Source: Hemileia vastatrix
Taxonomy: Eukaryota; Basidiomycota; Pucciniomycetes; Pucciniales; Zaghouaniaceae
Length of the DNA stretch: 64,000 nt
Assembly: GCA_030280995.1 (NCBI GenBank)
Contig: JASXTE010000007.1
Span: forward strand, 4,138,001-4,202,000
Direction: 5' to 3'
Of this stretch, positions 1 through 11,430 are shown in pieces. Each line of letters opens with the position of its first letter. The stretch's first letter is position 1. The notes beneath the pieces are model-generated. The model was given only the letters and a program-made list of their open reading frames with translations, was not told the DNA's origin and made no database searches. Both the position numbers and the translations under genes were made by a program.

Positions 1-119
1 AAAAACATCAAAAACATCAAAAACACCAAAAACACCAAAAACACCAAAAACACCAAAAACACCAAAAACACTAAAAACACCAAAAACATCAAAAACACCA
101 AAAACACTAATTTTTTACA
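1..119. repeat. Simple tandem repeat, 10-bp unit AAAAACACCA
   Basis: About eleven head-to-tail copies of a 10-bp unit (AAAAACACCA, with AAAAACATCA and AAAAACACTA variants) open the window. The array may extend beyond the left edge. Nothing suggests it is coding; it is a microsatellite-like stretch. Confidence 0.9.
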
Positions 120-124
120 ACTAG

Positions 125-784
125 GCTTCAGGAACAGTCCCACCCTAGTTCACCTTCTCAAAACTCTATGGAAGACAATCAAGACAACCCTTATTCATAT
201 CTGGCTGAACCACCAACCACAGACCTTCAAAATCCATCAGAAGTCCATATCCCAATGGTTTAAACTTTTGAAACACTTCCCATCTGTAAGTACCATAGTA
301 TTTCATCCAATTACATCAAAAAAAACAACTTCTGATCAAAACTCTTCTTGTTTAGATGGCACTCATCATCCTAAAGACACTGTTGGAGTTGGCCAACCTC
401 TTCAACCTACTTTAACATTGAATTATTTAGACATGAAACAAAACCTAAGCATCATGTGTTCAAACATGCTAAAAGCTTTTGCTCTTCATAAACCTTTGAA
501 TGAATTTTAGAAGACACTTAGAAAGCAACTTCTTGATGACCAATGGAACATGTCCAGAATCATTAAGCACACCTTCCAAAATTCCTTCCCAGCCTCTTCT
601 GCTTCCTCTATTGAGATGCCTTCAAAGCCAGTTCCAGACCACTGCAATCCCTACCATATTTCCAGAAGACTACACTTTAAAGAACGCAGTGCATGCCACA
701 ATCACAAAAAAAATAAAAATTTCAACACAATCCACAATCCTAATCAGCCTCCAGAAGCTTCTTCTTCCCATAATTAAACTATAA
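125..784 (+). pseudogene. Unrecognised coding relic
   Basis: Codon-like, proline/serine-rich translation runs from about 130 to 265 (it includes the peptide MEDNQDNPYSYLAEPP) and shifts frame into a reading frame at 268-510, then another at 550-777. The base composition is more balanced than in the AT-rich flank that follows. I do not recognise a domain. It could be the remains of a retroelement gag or a spliced host gene; no convincing splice sites link the frames. Both the existence and extent of a gene here are uncertain. Confidence 0.25.
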
Positions 785-1018
785 TAAACAAAAAATTAAA
801 TTAAATAAAATTAACTAATAAGGAAAGAAAACAATTAATAATTAGCAATATTTTAAAAAAATTATTTTAATTTTAATTTTAATTTTAAGACTTATTATTT
901 TTGTATTTTTATTATTTATTTTTATACAGATTACTACCTATAACTACTAACATACTAAAAAAAAACTTGAAAATAATTAAAACCAAAAAATGCCCAAAAA
1001 ATATGAGACCTGATAATA

Positions 1019-1312
1019 ATTACAAATGGTATCCCCCAGCCAATTTATGAGCTGATCCCCTGATACCTAACCCACATCCAAGTGCACCTTAATGTGGACA
1101 AACCTTTAAATAATTTTTGAATAATTTTGAAATTAAATAAAATATAAAATAAAAATAAAAATACTGAAAATGAAAAATAAAAAATTATTGAGACTTATAA
1201 ATAATGATAATAATAAAATATAATAATAAATAGAAAAATAGCATTGACCAGCCAATTAATGAGCCTTTCCCCACCAATGCCTGCCCACATCGAGGTGACC
1301 CTGATGTGGTGA
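1019..1312. repeat. Diverged direct repeat, about 70 bp, spaced 226 bp
   Basis: Two related segments, 1019-1090 and 1245-1312, share CAGCCAATTWATGAGC, a following CCCC..ATRCCT block, and a CCCACATC...GTG...GATGTGG tail. Between and around them (785-1440) I see only AT-rich, A-rich sequence without a gene. Confidence 0.55.
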
Positions 1313-1482
1313 CACCCTATAGTTTTAATTTTTGTAATTTTTCACCTTTTTATCTAATAAACTCTTATAAAAAAATTAAAAGAAAAAAAGAGAAAAAAAA
1401 TAAAATAATATAAAACCACATCCAAAAACAAATAACATCAAAAAATAAGAGAAATCTATGGTCAAGTCCAGTCCCAAAGAAA

Positions 1483-1545
1483 GATCACTGGGTGGGCTCC
1501 CTCCAATATGTTAAAATTCCGGGAGACCCCCAGTGATCCACCACC
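1483..1545. repeat. Inverted repeat (hairpin)
   Basis: The left arm GATCACTGGGTGGGCTCCC and the right arm GGGAGACCCCCAGTGATC can pair around a short AT-rich loop. It lies in sequence that may be the decayed 3' end of the family B element, whose left LTR I could not find. Confidence 0.5.
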
Positions 1546-1562
1546 ATTCCAAAGAAACCAAA

Positions 1563-2035
1563 GATTAAGTACCAGTGCATGCCAGTTTAAATTCATAGAG
1601 GACTAAAAACCTGAATTACAAAAATAGAGCTAGAATTCAACTAGGACAAACAAAGAAATTAAAAAATACATTCTGGGGTAACTGTTCTACAGAGCAGCCA
1701 GCTCATAAGTTACCCCCACACTTGCCAAAATAAAATCTAGAAGCTACTCTTGGTACCTTCTAAAAAAAACAAACATACAACACAATAAACCAGAAACCAA
1801 TAATGATGAAGAGTCCAGCACTTGAAGACCAAAGAAAATTAGTTTAAAGTCATAGAGGACTAAAAACCTGTGAAAAGAAATCAATACTAGGTATCAACCA
1901 AGTTAAGAGAAGTGGTTGGAAACAGACAGTCTGGGGTAACTTTTGATAGTGCAGCCAGCCCATCAATTAGCCTTACACTTGCCAAGATCAAATCTAGAGC
2001 CCCACCCATGGGTACCTTTAATAAAAATTTTCCAA
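1563..2035. repeat. Diverged tandem duplication, about 240-bp unit
   Basis: Segments at about 1563-1790 and 1810-2035 repeat in the same order: CATAGAGGACTAAAAACCTG, then TCTGGGGTAACT, GCAGCCAGC, ACACTTGCCAARAT and GGTACCTT. The copies differ by substitutions and small indels. They lie just beyond the integrase end of the minus-strand family B element, so they may belong to its 3' untranslated or LTR region. Confidence 0.6.
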
Positions 2036-2059
2036 CATATAAGCTGCTCTGCAGAAAAA

Positions 2060-2913
2060 AATATCTAAAATTGAAAGAATGATCCTTAGTTTATCCTCAT
2101 TGTGGAGTCAGTCTTCTTCATATCTTGTGCCTCTAGGATAAAATATTTTCACCTATTCTGCAACCACTATTTTCTTTAAGACATCACCATCCAACTCTTC
2201 AAAAAAATAAGAACCTCCATATACCTGAAATCTGATTCTGTAAGGTCCATTATATCTGTCAGAAAACATTTTCCCCACTGACTCTCCGAAATTGTATTAT
2301 AAGCCAGCACCAAAATACCAGGATTTAAGGGCTTCCTGAGTCTTTGAGCCAACTTCTTGTCCTAGTATCTAGCTGATTGATTTCTAATCTTCATCATTCT
2401 AGATTTATCCTTCTCTTGACATTCCTCTTTACATTCTAACTGTTACATCCTAGCACAGATCAAATATTCTGTTGAGTGCACCTCATCCAAATCATTTCCA
2501 AGGTAAGAAAAAGCTTCCAAGTCCACTGGTAAGAATTCCTACTTCCAAAACATTAACTCATAAGGATAATAGCCAGTTATCTTTTTCACAGTGACCATAT
2601 CAGCAAAAAAAACATAAGGTAAATAATGCCTCCACTTTTCAGCACTATCTCCACACATTTTCACCAAAGCACTCTTGATAACTTGACGGCCTCTTTCAAC
2701 CATGCCTTCGGCTTCAGGATAATAAGGTGTAGCAGCTCTAACCTTTGAGCCAATGCTAGCAAACTCTTCCTTAAATTCTGCAGAAAAATCTGGCCCACCA
2801 TCAACAGTTACCAACTTCATCAACCCATACCTATAAGTCCATTCTTTTTTCAAAAATTATGCTACATTTCTAGCAGTCAAATTAACCAAAGGCACAGCCT
2901 CAACCCAACCAGA
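2060..2913 (-). pseudogene. Family B integrase, catalytic core (C half) and C-terminal domain
   Basis: An open stretch at 2539-2853 encodes the second half of a retroviral-type integrase core, with DGGPDFSAEF (the second catalytic Asp) and YYPEAEGMVERG (the catalytic Glu region). Downstream on the minus strand, to about 2060, the translation continues with stops as an integrase C-terminal region (YNGPYRI, LDGDVLKK, FYPRGTRYEED). The N-terminal part of the protein lies across the C solo LTR, beyond 4213. The gene is dead: several in-frame stops and a missing start. Confidence 0.8.
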
Positions 2914-2918
2914 CAAAT

Positions 2919-4208
2919 TGTCAGCCAGGCTATACCAGGAGCCCAGCAAATTATATGTTAATTTACTGGACCTGAAAGAGTGCGTAAGAATTGTATTTTA
3001 TGTATATAAATTAATATTTTATTGCATAATAAAATTATATAAGTATCCTATTAATAATAAGTGTTATATTAAATTTATTGTTATATAAATTTTTATACAT
3101 TTGAATTAAGCTTAAATATATTTTATATTCTACAAATAATGACGCATTTTTATGTATTTAATAATTATAAATTAATAATTAATTAATTACAAAAACATAT
3201 ATTATAATTATATATGTAAAATTGACTTATAATCTAATTAAGTTAATTAATTAATTTTAAATATATTAAATAAAACCTCATATATTATTATGCAATAATA
3301 TTGGGCGCTTCTTTTGACCCTTATTTGTGTCAGGAAAAATTATTAAATAAATTATAATACTTATTTAATAACATAGTATTAAAATCCCCATTTTAAATTA
3401 CAAATAACACTAAATTAATTATCTGTTTCATTTAAACTAATTATTGAATTAATTACATAGTTAAAACAATAACTTAAAATTGCTTTAAACTGAATTGAAT
3501 CTATTCCATGAATTTTTGAGTGAAAATAATTTTATTTGTTTTACTTAAAACCTTTACATGTCACTATAATATCTGTTTTTGATTATTTTTACTCATTGTT
3601 CTCATGTTTCAGACTTACTTGGTTAATGATTATTTTAATTGAGTGTTTTGGGATGTTATGGTGGGAAAAAGATTAATTACTCACGGGTTTTAGTAAATTG
3701 TGTCATATTTTTCTCTTGATAGTCATGTTTCATTTTCTATTCTGTTATCTCTTGTTTTAGCTATTTCTAATTTGTATTTATTGATTGGTGGCGCTTCAGG
3801 GGTTCCTTGGTCTATAAAAGGGCCTTGGATAATCCCCTTTAAAGCATCATTACTATACAACCAAAATTTGAACAAATTGTTAATATAATATGTTTTATTA
3901 TTATTTTTATTAGTATTAAAATTCTAATTTAAATTCTATATAACTATTTACAGGTTGCTTTAAGTCTGATAGTAATTATAGTGTTTTCCGCGCAAAAATA
4001 ATAATCCTTGCTTAAAATAAATATTGTAATTTAATAATCCTTATTATTGTCAGCCCTCAAGTACATTGCCGTTGTCTCTCTTAAATAAATTAAATCATTT
4101 TATAATTTCACTACCTTTACTTTTTATAAACCTTTTCTTTCCTATTCCCCTTTTCCTCTTCTTCTTCTTTCCCCTTTTTCTTTCCTTCTTCTAGACGACC
4201 AACCAACA
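2919..4208 (+). mobile_element. Solo LTR, family C, 1290 bp, TSD CAAAT
   Basis: It starts TGTCAGCCAGGCTATACC and ends CCAACA, and both ends are flanked by CAAAT (2914-2918 and 4209-4213). It matches, with indels, the two LTRs of the complete C element at 49139-58572 (there on the minus strand) and the partial LTR at 63643. With no internal region and a perfect target duplication it is a solo LTR, normally left by recombination between the two LTRs of a full element. It interrupts the family B integrase. The Y-rich segment near 4140-4195 precedes the 3' end. Confidence 0.9.
3813..3820 (+). promoter_or_regulatory. TATA-like box in C LTR
   Basis: TATAAAAG is followed by GGCC in the LTR and is conserved, on the minus strand, in the two LTRs of the full C element (49522-49529 and 57673-57680). 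Position within the LTR and conservation suggest the U3 core promoter; no transcript data support this here. Confidence 0.5.
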
Positions 4209-4213
4209 CAAAT

Positions 4214-4620
4214 CATCCCTGGAGACAATCAAATATTTATACCTTCCCTCTTAAATAAGGGCAGCATCCAGACTGACTCTTTTAAATACAGTTGAGTCTC
4301 CTGTAGCATGGCCCATCTTTTTTGGGTTCAAGTGAATTCTTCTTCGACACTCTTTACAAGATTGAACCCAACCCTACGCAGCCAACTTCATACCAGGCTG
4401 CCAAAATCTGTCTGCTACTCTTCTGTAAGTCTCCCCAAAGCCTCTATGACAAAGGTCTTCATGCAAAGACTTCAACATAACTTCTTGACCCTCCTTCTGT
4501 TTCACCAAAGCTTGAGAATTTGTATGTCTCTTCCTCATCAGCCTTCTCCCTGACACATAAAATTCAGGACTCTTCTTCTTGATTTCCATTCAAGTATCAT
4601 CATTACAGCTATCTGGCCTC
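4214..4620 (-). pseudogene. Family B integrase zinc-binding (HHCC) N-terminal region
   Basis: The stretch at 4374-4589 encodes LHEDLCHRGFGETYRRV followed by DRFWQPGM, the typical H-x(n)-H part of a retrotransposon integrase zinc-binding domain that precedes the core. It is continuous with the core fragment at 2539-2853 once the C solo LTR is removed. Stops and the lack of the full Cys pair show decay. Confidence 0.7.
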
Positions 4621-4699
4621 TCCAAGGTCAAAAGATATTCTACCATAAAGAAATAAAACCCAGAATGACCCCAGGTCTCATCTTCAAAATCCAACAAAA

Positions 4700-5480
4700 T
4701 GACATTCTAAGGCACAACCCTTTCATCAAAATAACCAGAATACACATGAGCCAATTGACAAGCCCATCCAGGACACAAAAATTTAAATTTTTGCACATCT
4801 TTCTCCTTCCACGGAATTATTTGAGAATCCAGTGTACCAACAAAAACACCATTCTGTAAAATTGAGCCATCCCAAACAACAGCCCATTCTTCATCAACAA
4901 AAACATCCTGATTGCCAGAATCAAGATCAGATCCAGACAGTTTAACCTTGTGGGGGAGGGTAGAAAAATCTTCAGAAACTTTTGTGCTGTCCCTAACCAC
5001 TGGAACATCTTCATCAAACTCTTCAGAATCAGAATCTTTATCTGTACATGGTCTTTTTAACAACTCATCAGGCATATTAAAAGTTTTACCCGGCTTATGC
5101 ACCAGGCCAAAAGAGAAATGCTAAAAAAATGCCACCCACCTAGTCATTGGAAAATTAGGAATACTAGGTGTGTTGATCATCTGAACCAAAGATTTTGAAT
5201 CCACCTGCAGCTAAAAATTCTGACCCCATAAAACAGTCTCCAGCTTCTTCATGATTTATTTTACACCACACAACTTAAATTTAGGCTGAGAATACCTGAA
5301 ATCCACTTCATTGAACACCACTGACTCATACCTTACTGTCCTGACCCTCCCATTTTTATCTTCCTGATACAAAACAGCACCAGAAGCAATATAGCTTGAA
5401 TCCACTTCCAGATAATTTTTTCCAGAACCAAAACCATAATTCAACTTGTGAAGAATAATACCTTCACCTACCACCCTTTT
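4700..5480 (-). pseudogene. Family B RNase H and linker
   Basis: The part at 5256-5474 encodes YLEVDSSYIASGAVLYQ, an RNase H domain start in which the usual D-A/S-S of the catalytic strand is kept. The part at 4707-5102 encodes the RNase H-to-integrase linker, with KTFNMPDELLKRP (normally N.PADxLSR) and an acidic stretch SDSEEFDED. A frame break separates the two. It is part of the same dead polyprotein as the RT upstream. Confidence 0.7.
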
Positions 5481-6666
5481 AAACTTCTGAAAAGCTTCTT
5501 CACACTATTCAGTCCGTTCCCAGTGTTCATCTTTTCTGGTCAGCTTCCTTAAAGGTGAAGCCAAAAAATAAAAATCCTGAAATACACACACACTCCCAAA
5601 AATCCCCTGACTTCAGTAGTATTTTTAGGTCTTGGCCATGACTGAATTTTATTAATTTTCTTCTTTGCCATAATCCTTCACTCTTTACACACACCTGCCC
5701 CAGAATTTCCTAAGAAGGACCACAACAACAAAATTTTGACTCAGATATGGTCAAACCAGCCTCTTCAATCCTAAAAAACACTCTCTCTAGAGTTATTGCA
5801 TATTCCCAAAAAAACCTTCTTATACCAGGATTTTTTTTCAACACCTTATTTCTAAAATCAGTGTATGGCCCTTTAATTCCACAATCATCAATAAAAGTTC
5901 CAGCATGAGTAGAAATCTCATCCTGAAAATTCTAAGCCATTTGTTCTTGATAAACTGCCTCTGAATTTGTTGATCCTTGAGGCAACCTTGAGAGCTGAGA
6001 TCTTCCTAAAGGATTCTCAAAAGTAGTTAGAGGCCCAGAGTCCACATGGAGTTCCCTCTCATTAAAATCACCCATAATATCATCCAAACCATAACACACT
6101 CTTCCAGAAAAAGCTTCAAAAAAATCCTCTGCACTTGGTGTCATACCAGCAACTTTGATAGTGACTCTATTCAAAGCTCTGATATCATTCACCACTCTTA
6201 ACTTCCCATTCTTTTTCTTCACACAGAAAAAAGGACTTGAATAACTGTATTTTTATTTTTCATATTACCCAGTCCTCACCATTTCCCTGAAAATCTGCAC
6301 AAAATCATTCCTGATAGCAGCTGGAATTGGATTAGGTTTGATTTTCCAAGGTGCATGACAAACCACAGGAATCAAGTAAGGTTCCCCATAAGAGTGTTTC
6401 AACACCCCCCTTTCCCTGTCTACAAATGCCACAGCCTTCTCCCTCAGCACATTAACATGCAAAAACAAATTCTTTTCCTCATCAGACAACCATCCATCAG
6501 GACCAAAATTAACAACTTTCAACCTGTCCACAGTCCCTCTAGAAGTTTCCACAAAATCAGGAGGATTCTTTACCAGAGGAGAACAGTAAAGATCTCTTGT
6601 CAATGGCAGTCTCTTTAAAGGAGGATTAAAACCTACAGGAATAGGCTCATTTACAGGCCTAATCAT
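5481..6666 (-). pseudogene. Family B reverse transcriptase
   Basis: The stretch at 6265-6666 encodes the leader seen in basidiomycete gypsy RTs (FGPDGWLSDEEKN, then IPVVCHAPWKIKPNPIP). It continues at 5932-6222 with KKNGKLRVVNDIRALNRVT (RT motif 1-2 region), CYGLDDIMGDFNER (the first catalytic Asp region) and SRLPQGSTNS (motif B). A frame break falls near 6230 and several stops lie between 5480 and 5930, where the YVDD-like motif should be and is not clearly readable. Inactive. Confidence 0.8.
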
Positions 6667-6942
6667 CTGAGTTACCTTCTTATATCTTCAGCTCTACCTT
6701 CAACTTAAGGAATCTTCAGGAATTCTTGTTTACCAGACCTAGAAAAGAATACCAGTGTTTTCCCGTTGCTCACATGTGTGGGCAAGGTAATATTTTTGAA
6801 AGGTGTAGAAGAAACCCTAGTGGTGCACAATTTAGAGGACCTAATTTTAAACCCCAATCTAAGCACTTCAAAGCTTTTCCTCACATCCAAACTTCATCCT
6901 CACTTCCCTCTTTGAAATCTTCAAATCCGGATTCATCAACAG
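6667..6942 (-). pseudogene. Family B linker between protease and RT (copy 1 of a duplicated segment)
   Basis: Minus-strand translation at 6735-6885 contains RVSSTPFKNITLPTHVSNG. A related segment lies at about 12640-12790 (RVSSTNFKNITLATPVS...), on the other side of the inserted A element, so the two were about 0.45 kb apart before that insertion. This suggests an internal duplication in family B or a rearrangement between two copies. Function unknown. The last five bases (6938-6942, AACAG) are the target duplication of the A element. Confidence 0.45.
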
Positions 6943-9300
6943 TGTCAGCCTAGATATCCCTAAGACTGAGTATTTCTTATACTTAAAATAAGATAAACTT
7001 AAGTACATTAAGCTTATATCTTAAAAATAAGGTTAAAACAATAATATGTATAATTATATTACATATATGTATAGTTATTACTCTATTATATAAATTATAG
7101 TAGTTTAAATAGCTTATCCATAGCCTAATAATACTTATTAAGGTCTTAATGGAGTCATAATATATTTATCTTAAGTGATATCAAGTAATTACTGACGTAC
7201 ATAAGCTTATATGTAGACACAAATCTCATATTCAGTGAAATGTGTAGTATATTATGTATATTTAGGTCTATATGTGGGTTTTAGCCTCTTATTATCCTAT
7301 AACCTTTGTTTTTCTGCTTATTTTAGGTCATATGGATGTATTCAGTGGACTCACAACGCCTACAGAAGCATAAACATCTATTTTAGGCACATACACTCAG
7401 TTTGGACAACTTAATCTGCTTACTTGGATGGATATTCATGGATTTATGGGTTAGGAGGTCATTGCTTGGTTAATATGGATGCTTGGGGATGTTATTGGGG
7501 GCTTGGAAATTTCATTTGTTTCCTTTATATGCTTTGGTTTTCATTATATTCTCTTCGGATGAGTTATTTTACCTGTTTCTATATTTTATCCGCTTATATC
7601 TGGATTTTCTTTTTATTGTATGGGTCTGTGTTATCATTAATTGTGATGGAGGGTCCTTACTGGAGGTCTTGGTGTTGAATATTCTTGAAGTGGAAGCCAT
7701 GGGGAGGTAATGGGCCCTGTCAGCCTAGATATCCCTAGGACTGAGTATTTTTTATATTTAAAATATGATAACCTTAAGTACATTAAGCTTATATCTTAAA
7801 AATAAGGTTAAAACGATAATATATATGATTATATTACATATATATATAATTATTACTCTATTATATGAATTATAGTAGTTTAAATAGCTTATCCATAGCC
7901 TAATAATACTTATTAAGGTGTTAATGGAGTCATAATATACTTATCTTAAGTGATACTAAGTAATTATTGACATACATAAGCTTATATGTATACATAAATC
8001 TCATATTCAGTGAAATATGCAGTATATTATGTATATTTAGGTATATAAGTGGATTTTAGCCTCTTAATAGCCTATAAACTTTGTTTTTCTGCTTATTTTA
8101 GGTCATATTGACGTATCCAGTGGACTCACAAAGCCTACAGAAGCATAAACATCTATTTCAGGCACATACACTCAGTCTGGACAACTTAATCTGCTTCCCT
8201 GGATGGATATTCACGGATTTATGGGTTGGGAGGTCATTGCTGGGTTAATATGGATGCTTGGGGATGTTATTGGGGGCTTGGAAATTTCAATTGTTTACTT
8301 TATATGCTTTGGGTTTCATTAAATCTCTTTTTGATTGCTTATTTTACCTGTTTCTTTATGGTATCCGCTTTTATCTGGATTTTCTATTTGTGGTATAGAT
8401 CTGTGTTATCATTAATTGTGGTGGAGGGTCCTTACTGGAGGTCTGGGTGTTGAATCTGCTTGAATTGGACGCTATGGGGAGGTGATGGGCCCTCACAGTG
8501 CTGTATTTTCCAGGGATAGCAGTGACATCATCTGGATTGAAGGTCTGTGCAATCCAGGGGATTTGGGTATAAGTAAGGAGGGATTTTGACGGTTATTTAT
8601 CATCAATTACTTATTACATTTAAATCCAACACTTCAATAAAATTATTAACATTTATAAATATATTATAAAGCCTTATATAAGTTGATATTATCATTATAT
8701 AAGCTATAACTATATTATATTTATCTATTTTCCACCACTAGCACGCATTTAAATCCAAGTATTGTGAGTTTTATTTGAGTATAACTATTTTATTAGTCTT
8801 CCCCTGAAGTTTAATCACTAAATCATTTATCAAGAAGTAATAGGACCATAAATAAATACTATTATATCATACTTTTATACTAGAGTATACTGACAGGCCC
8901 TCACAGTGCTGTAATTTCCAGGGATAGCAGTGACATCATCTGGATTGAAGGTCTGTGCACTCCAGTGGATTTTGTTATAAGTAAGGAAGATTTTGACAGT
9001 TATAAGACATCACTTACTTACTAAAATTCAAATAAAAATTATAACATAATTATTATTATTTATAAATATATTATAAAGCCTTTATAAATTGATATTATCA
9101 TTATATAAGCTATAACTATATTCTATTTATCTATTTTCCACCACTAGCAAGCATTTAAATCCAAGTATTGTGAGTTTTATTTGAGTATAACTATTTTATT
9201 AGTCTTCCCCTGAGGTTTAATCACTAAATCATTTATCAATAAGTAGTAGGACCATTAATAAATACCATTAAGTGATACTTAAATACTAGATACACTGAAA
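6943..9300 (+). repeat. 5' LTR of A1, interrupted by a solo A LTR
   Basis: The two parts 6943-7717 and 8896-9300 together match the uninterrupted A LTRs elsewhere in the window (27878-29054, 35819-36995, 61400-62575), about 1180 bp. The terminal CTGACA has changed to CTGAAA. The next bases, ATTGGGGGTCTTTCC, are shared by copies A1 and A3 and are the likely primer-binding site (TGG starts three bases in). Confidence 0.88.
7718..8895 (+). mobile_element. Solo LTR, family A, nested in the A1 5' LTR, TSD GGCCC
   Basis: An 1178-bp copy of the A LTR, starting TGTCAGCCTAGATATCCC and ending ACTGACA, inserted into another A LTR in the same orientation. GGCCC flanks it at 7713-7717 and 8896-8900, and removal restores GGGCCCTCACAG as in other A LTRs. 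The duplication shows that it is a separate insertion, not an unequal exchange. Confidence 0.92.
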
Positions 9301-9809
9301 ATTGGGGGTCTTTCCTTAGTTTTTACTTATTATTTAGTATAAGCCTTGGGACCTGATTTTTACTTTAGTATAGCTCAAAACAAACCAATATTTAGGTCTG
9401 CTGCATATTAGTGGGTCATCATAACTCAGGTATTGCGGAAAAGAACCCTTATAATAATTATACTAATTTTTTATAATAAAAATTAGGTATTTACAGTAGT
9501 AACTGTACCCAATATAAACCCAATTTTCACTTGGTATTTGGTCACCAATGTAACACCCAATTATATTGGTATTTGGTTAAAGCTTGGTAAGCTGTTAATT
9601 CACCCTTATAAAGGTCAAGTTAAACTTATTATTTTATTTTTAACTGATTTTTTTGAATTTTTATTACATTTTATTTAAATAAATAAAGATTTAAATTCAG
9701 GGTAAGCTCCAGTGATTTTTATTAGTAATAACATTGCTAATACTTTTAATCTACTAATTCCAATAGGTTTTCCTTTCTGTAGACGTGATATATTTTTATT
9801 TTTATCAAT
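9301..9809 (+). other. A1 untranslated leader with primer-binding site
   Basis: Begins ATTGGGGGTCTTTCC directly after the LTR, which I take as the primer-binding site. The rest is AT-rich and matches the leader of A2 (minus strand, 35309-35818) and A3 (48026-48535). Contains inverted-looking motifs around GGTATTTGGT repeated at 9532 and 9571. No gene seen. Confidence 0.6.
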
Positions 9810-11428
9810 ATGAGTGCTCCCCAGGACAATTTAAGTGAAAAGCCTGCTTATAATACCAGGTCTAAAGCTAACAAAAACATTGCTCCAGGACATAACCATG
9901 GAGGGTCAGTCATACCCCCAGGCAGAGAAAATGAGCATAGAGGATAAAGACGCCCTCTTAAAAAAGATTACCATAAAAAAGACGTCTCCTCCTCTACAGG
10001 ATCAACTATCCCATCTGGAAAAACAGGTATTGAAGTTGGAGGAATCAAAGTCCCTCATGCTCAAGGAGGTAGAGAAATTACACAACAAGTGCAAGGTAGG
10101 ATTCCAGCAGATGAACCAATCATTGGCAGAGCTAAAGGGAGGCCAGCCAAGTCAGCAACCCCCTACCCCGGGAGGTTCACATCACTCCCAGGAGAAAATA
10201 CTGGTAGACAAATGGAAGCGGGATTGGTTCCATCAACAATGGTCCAGTCACAACTGCAGCAAGGATCCTCCTCCTCATCAGACTTCCTCAGTTCACCCCT
10301 ACAAGGGAAAACAAAGGCGCCAAAAATCAGGGCTCACACAAATCCCGTGGTAAGTAGATTACCCTTTCAGATTGAACACAATACTGATAATTACAATGTA
10401 GGTAATATTATTGATGTCAAATCTGTGCAGAAAATAGAGGAGGACTTAAGAGAATTAGGTTTTAATGCAGATACACCTGACTTGTCTTTTGTCAATAAAA
10501 ACAGAAGTATTTATAATACAGTTAATCCTCAGTTGACACCACTTACTAGTGAGATGAGAAGTTCACAAGAGAGTGAGAGAATTGAGAAGGAAGACATGGA
10601 GTATTTTAACAATAATCCAACTGTCCATAGATTTGTTTCAGAATTGTGGAATAGAATGACTTATTGTGAAGAACAGACAGTTAAGCTCACAAGTATACAA
10701 TTTCATCCTTTTCATTATATATTTCTCAACTGGCAACACGTAATAAAGAATTGGAGAATGAAAATTTGTCTCTAACTCTTAAATATGATTCATTGAGTAG
10801 TAAATATAATGAACTTTCAAACAAATTCTGTGAGTTGGAAAAATTGTTTGAAACACATTTATTGAAAACTGAATCAAGAACTAAGTTATCTTTTTCCCAG
10901 ATAAATCAAATTGTCTCTGAGATGCTACAAAGATTGACTAAAGTTGAGATTGAAACTGCCAATCTACTAATGAACCAGGATGATAATAAGTATACTCAGT
11001 ATAATAATAATCCTTACATTGGAAAAAGTGAATCTCATTCCTTCCCTATACCACCACAACTAAAACCATCAGGTGGTAGTGTCAAATCTGAAAATTTAAG
11101 TCACAAATTGGTACAGGAGAAAATACAAGACTATTTATCAAGAGTAAATGAGTTGTTGAATTTACCTAAGATTAGTGAAATAAAATTCAATCAAAAGAAC
11201 TGGCCTAAGGTAGATCAGTATCCAACTTATGATGGGGAAGCCAGCACTGATTGGCAACATTTTATTGAAAGAATTTACAACTTAAAATTCTCATATAAGT
11301 TACCAGATGAAGAAATAACATCAAAATTGATCTCTTTATTTAAGGATGTTGCTTTATTATGGTTTGAAGCTATTTAGAATGAGGGTAAAGACTACTCTTG
11401 GGCTGAATGGAAACAACTAATTGAAAAA
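9810..11428 (+). pseudogene. A1 gag, 3'-truncated, with stops
   Basis: ATG at 9810 begins MSAPQDNLSEKPAYNTRSK, a start shared by A2 and, with changes, A3. This frame is stopped by TAA at 9945-9947 and reopens until about 10775. A second frame (9835-10353) carries a heptad-like coiled coil (MSIEDKDALLKKITIKK, then LSHLEKQVLKLEESKS). After a frameshift near 10700 the frame runs to a TAG at 11377: a long coiled-coil region, then the capsid-like segment NWPKVDQYPTYDGEAS and LWFEAI. The gene ends at the deletion junction (ATTGAAAAA/TGCATAGCC). It would encode the nucleocapsid precursor; no zinc knuckle remains. Confidence 0.8.
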
Positions 11429-11430
11429 TG

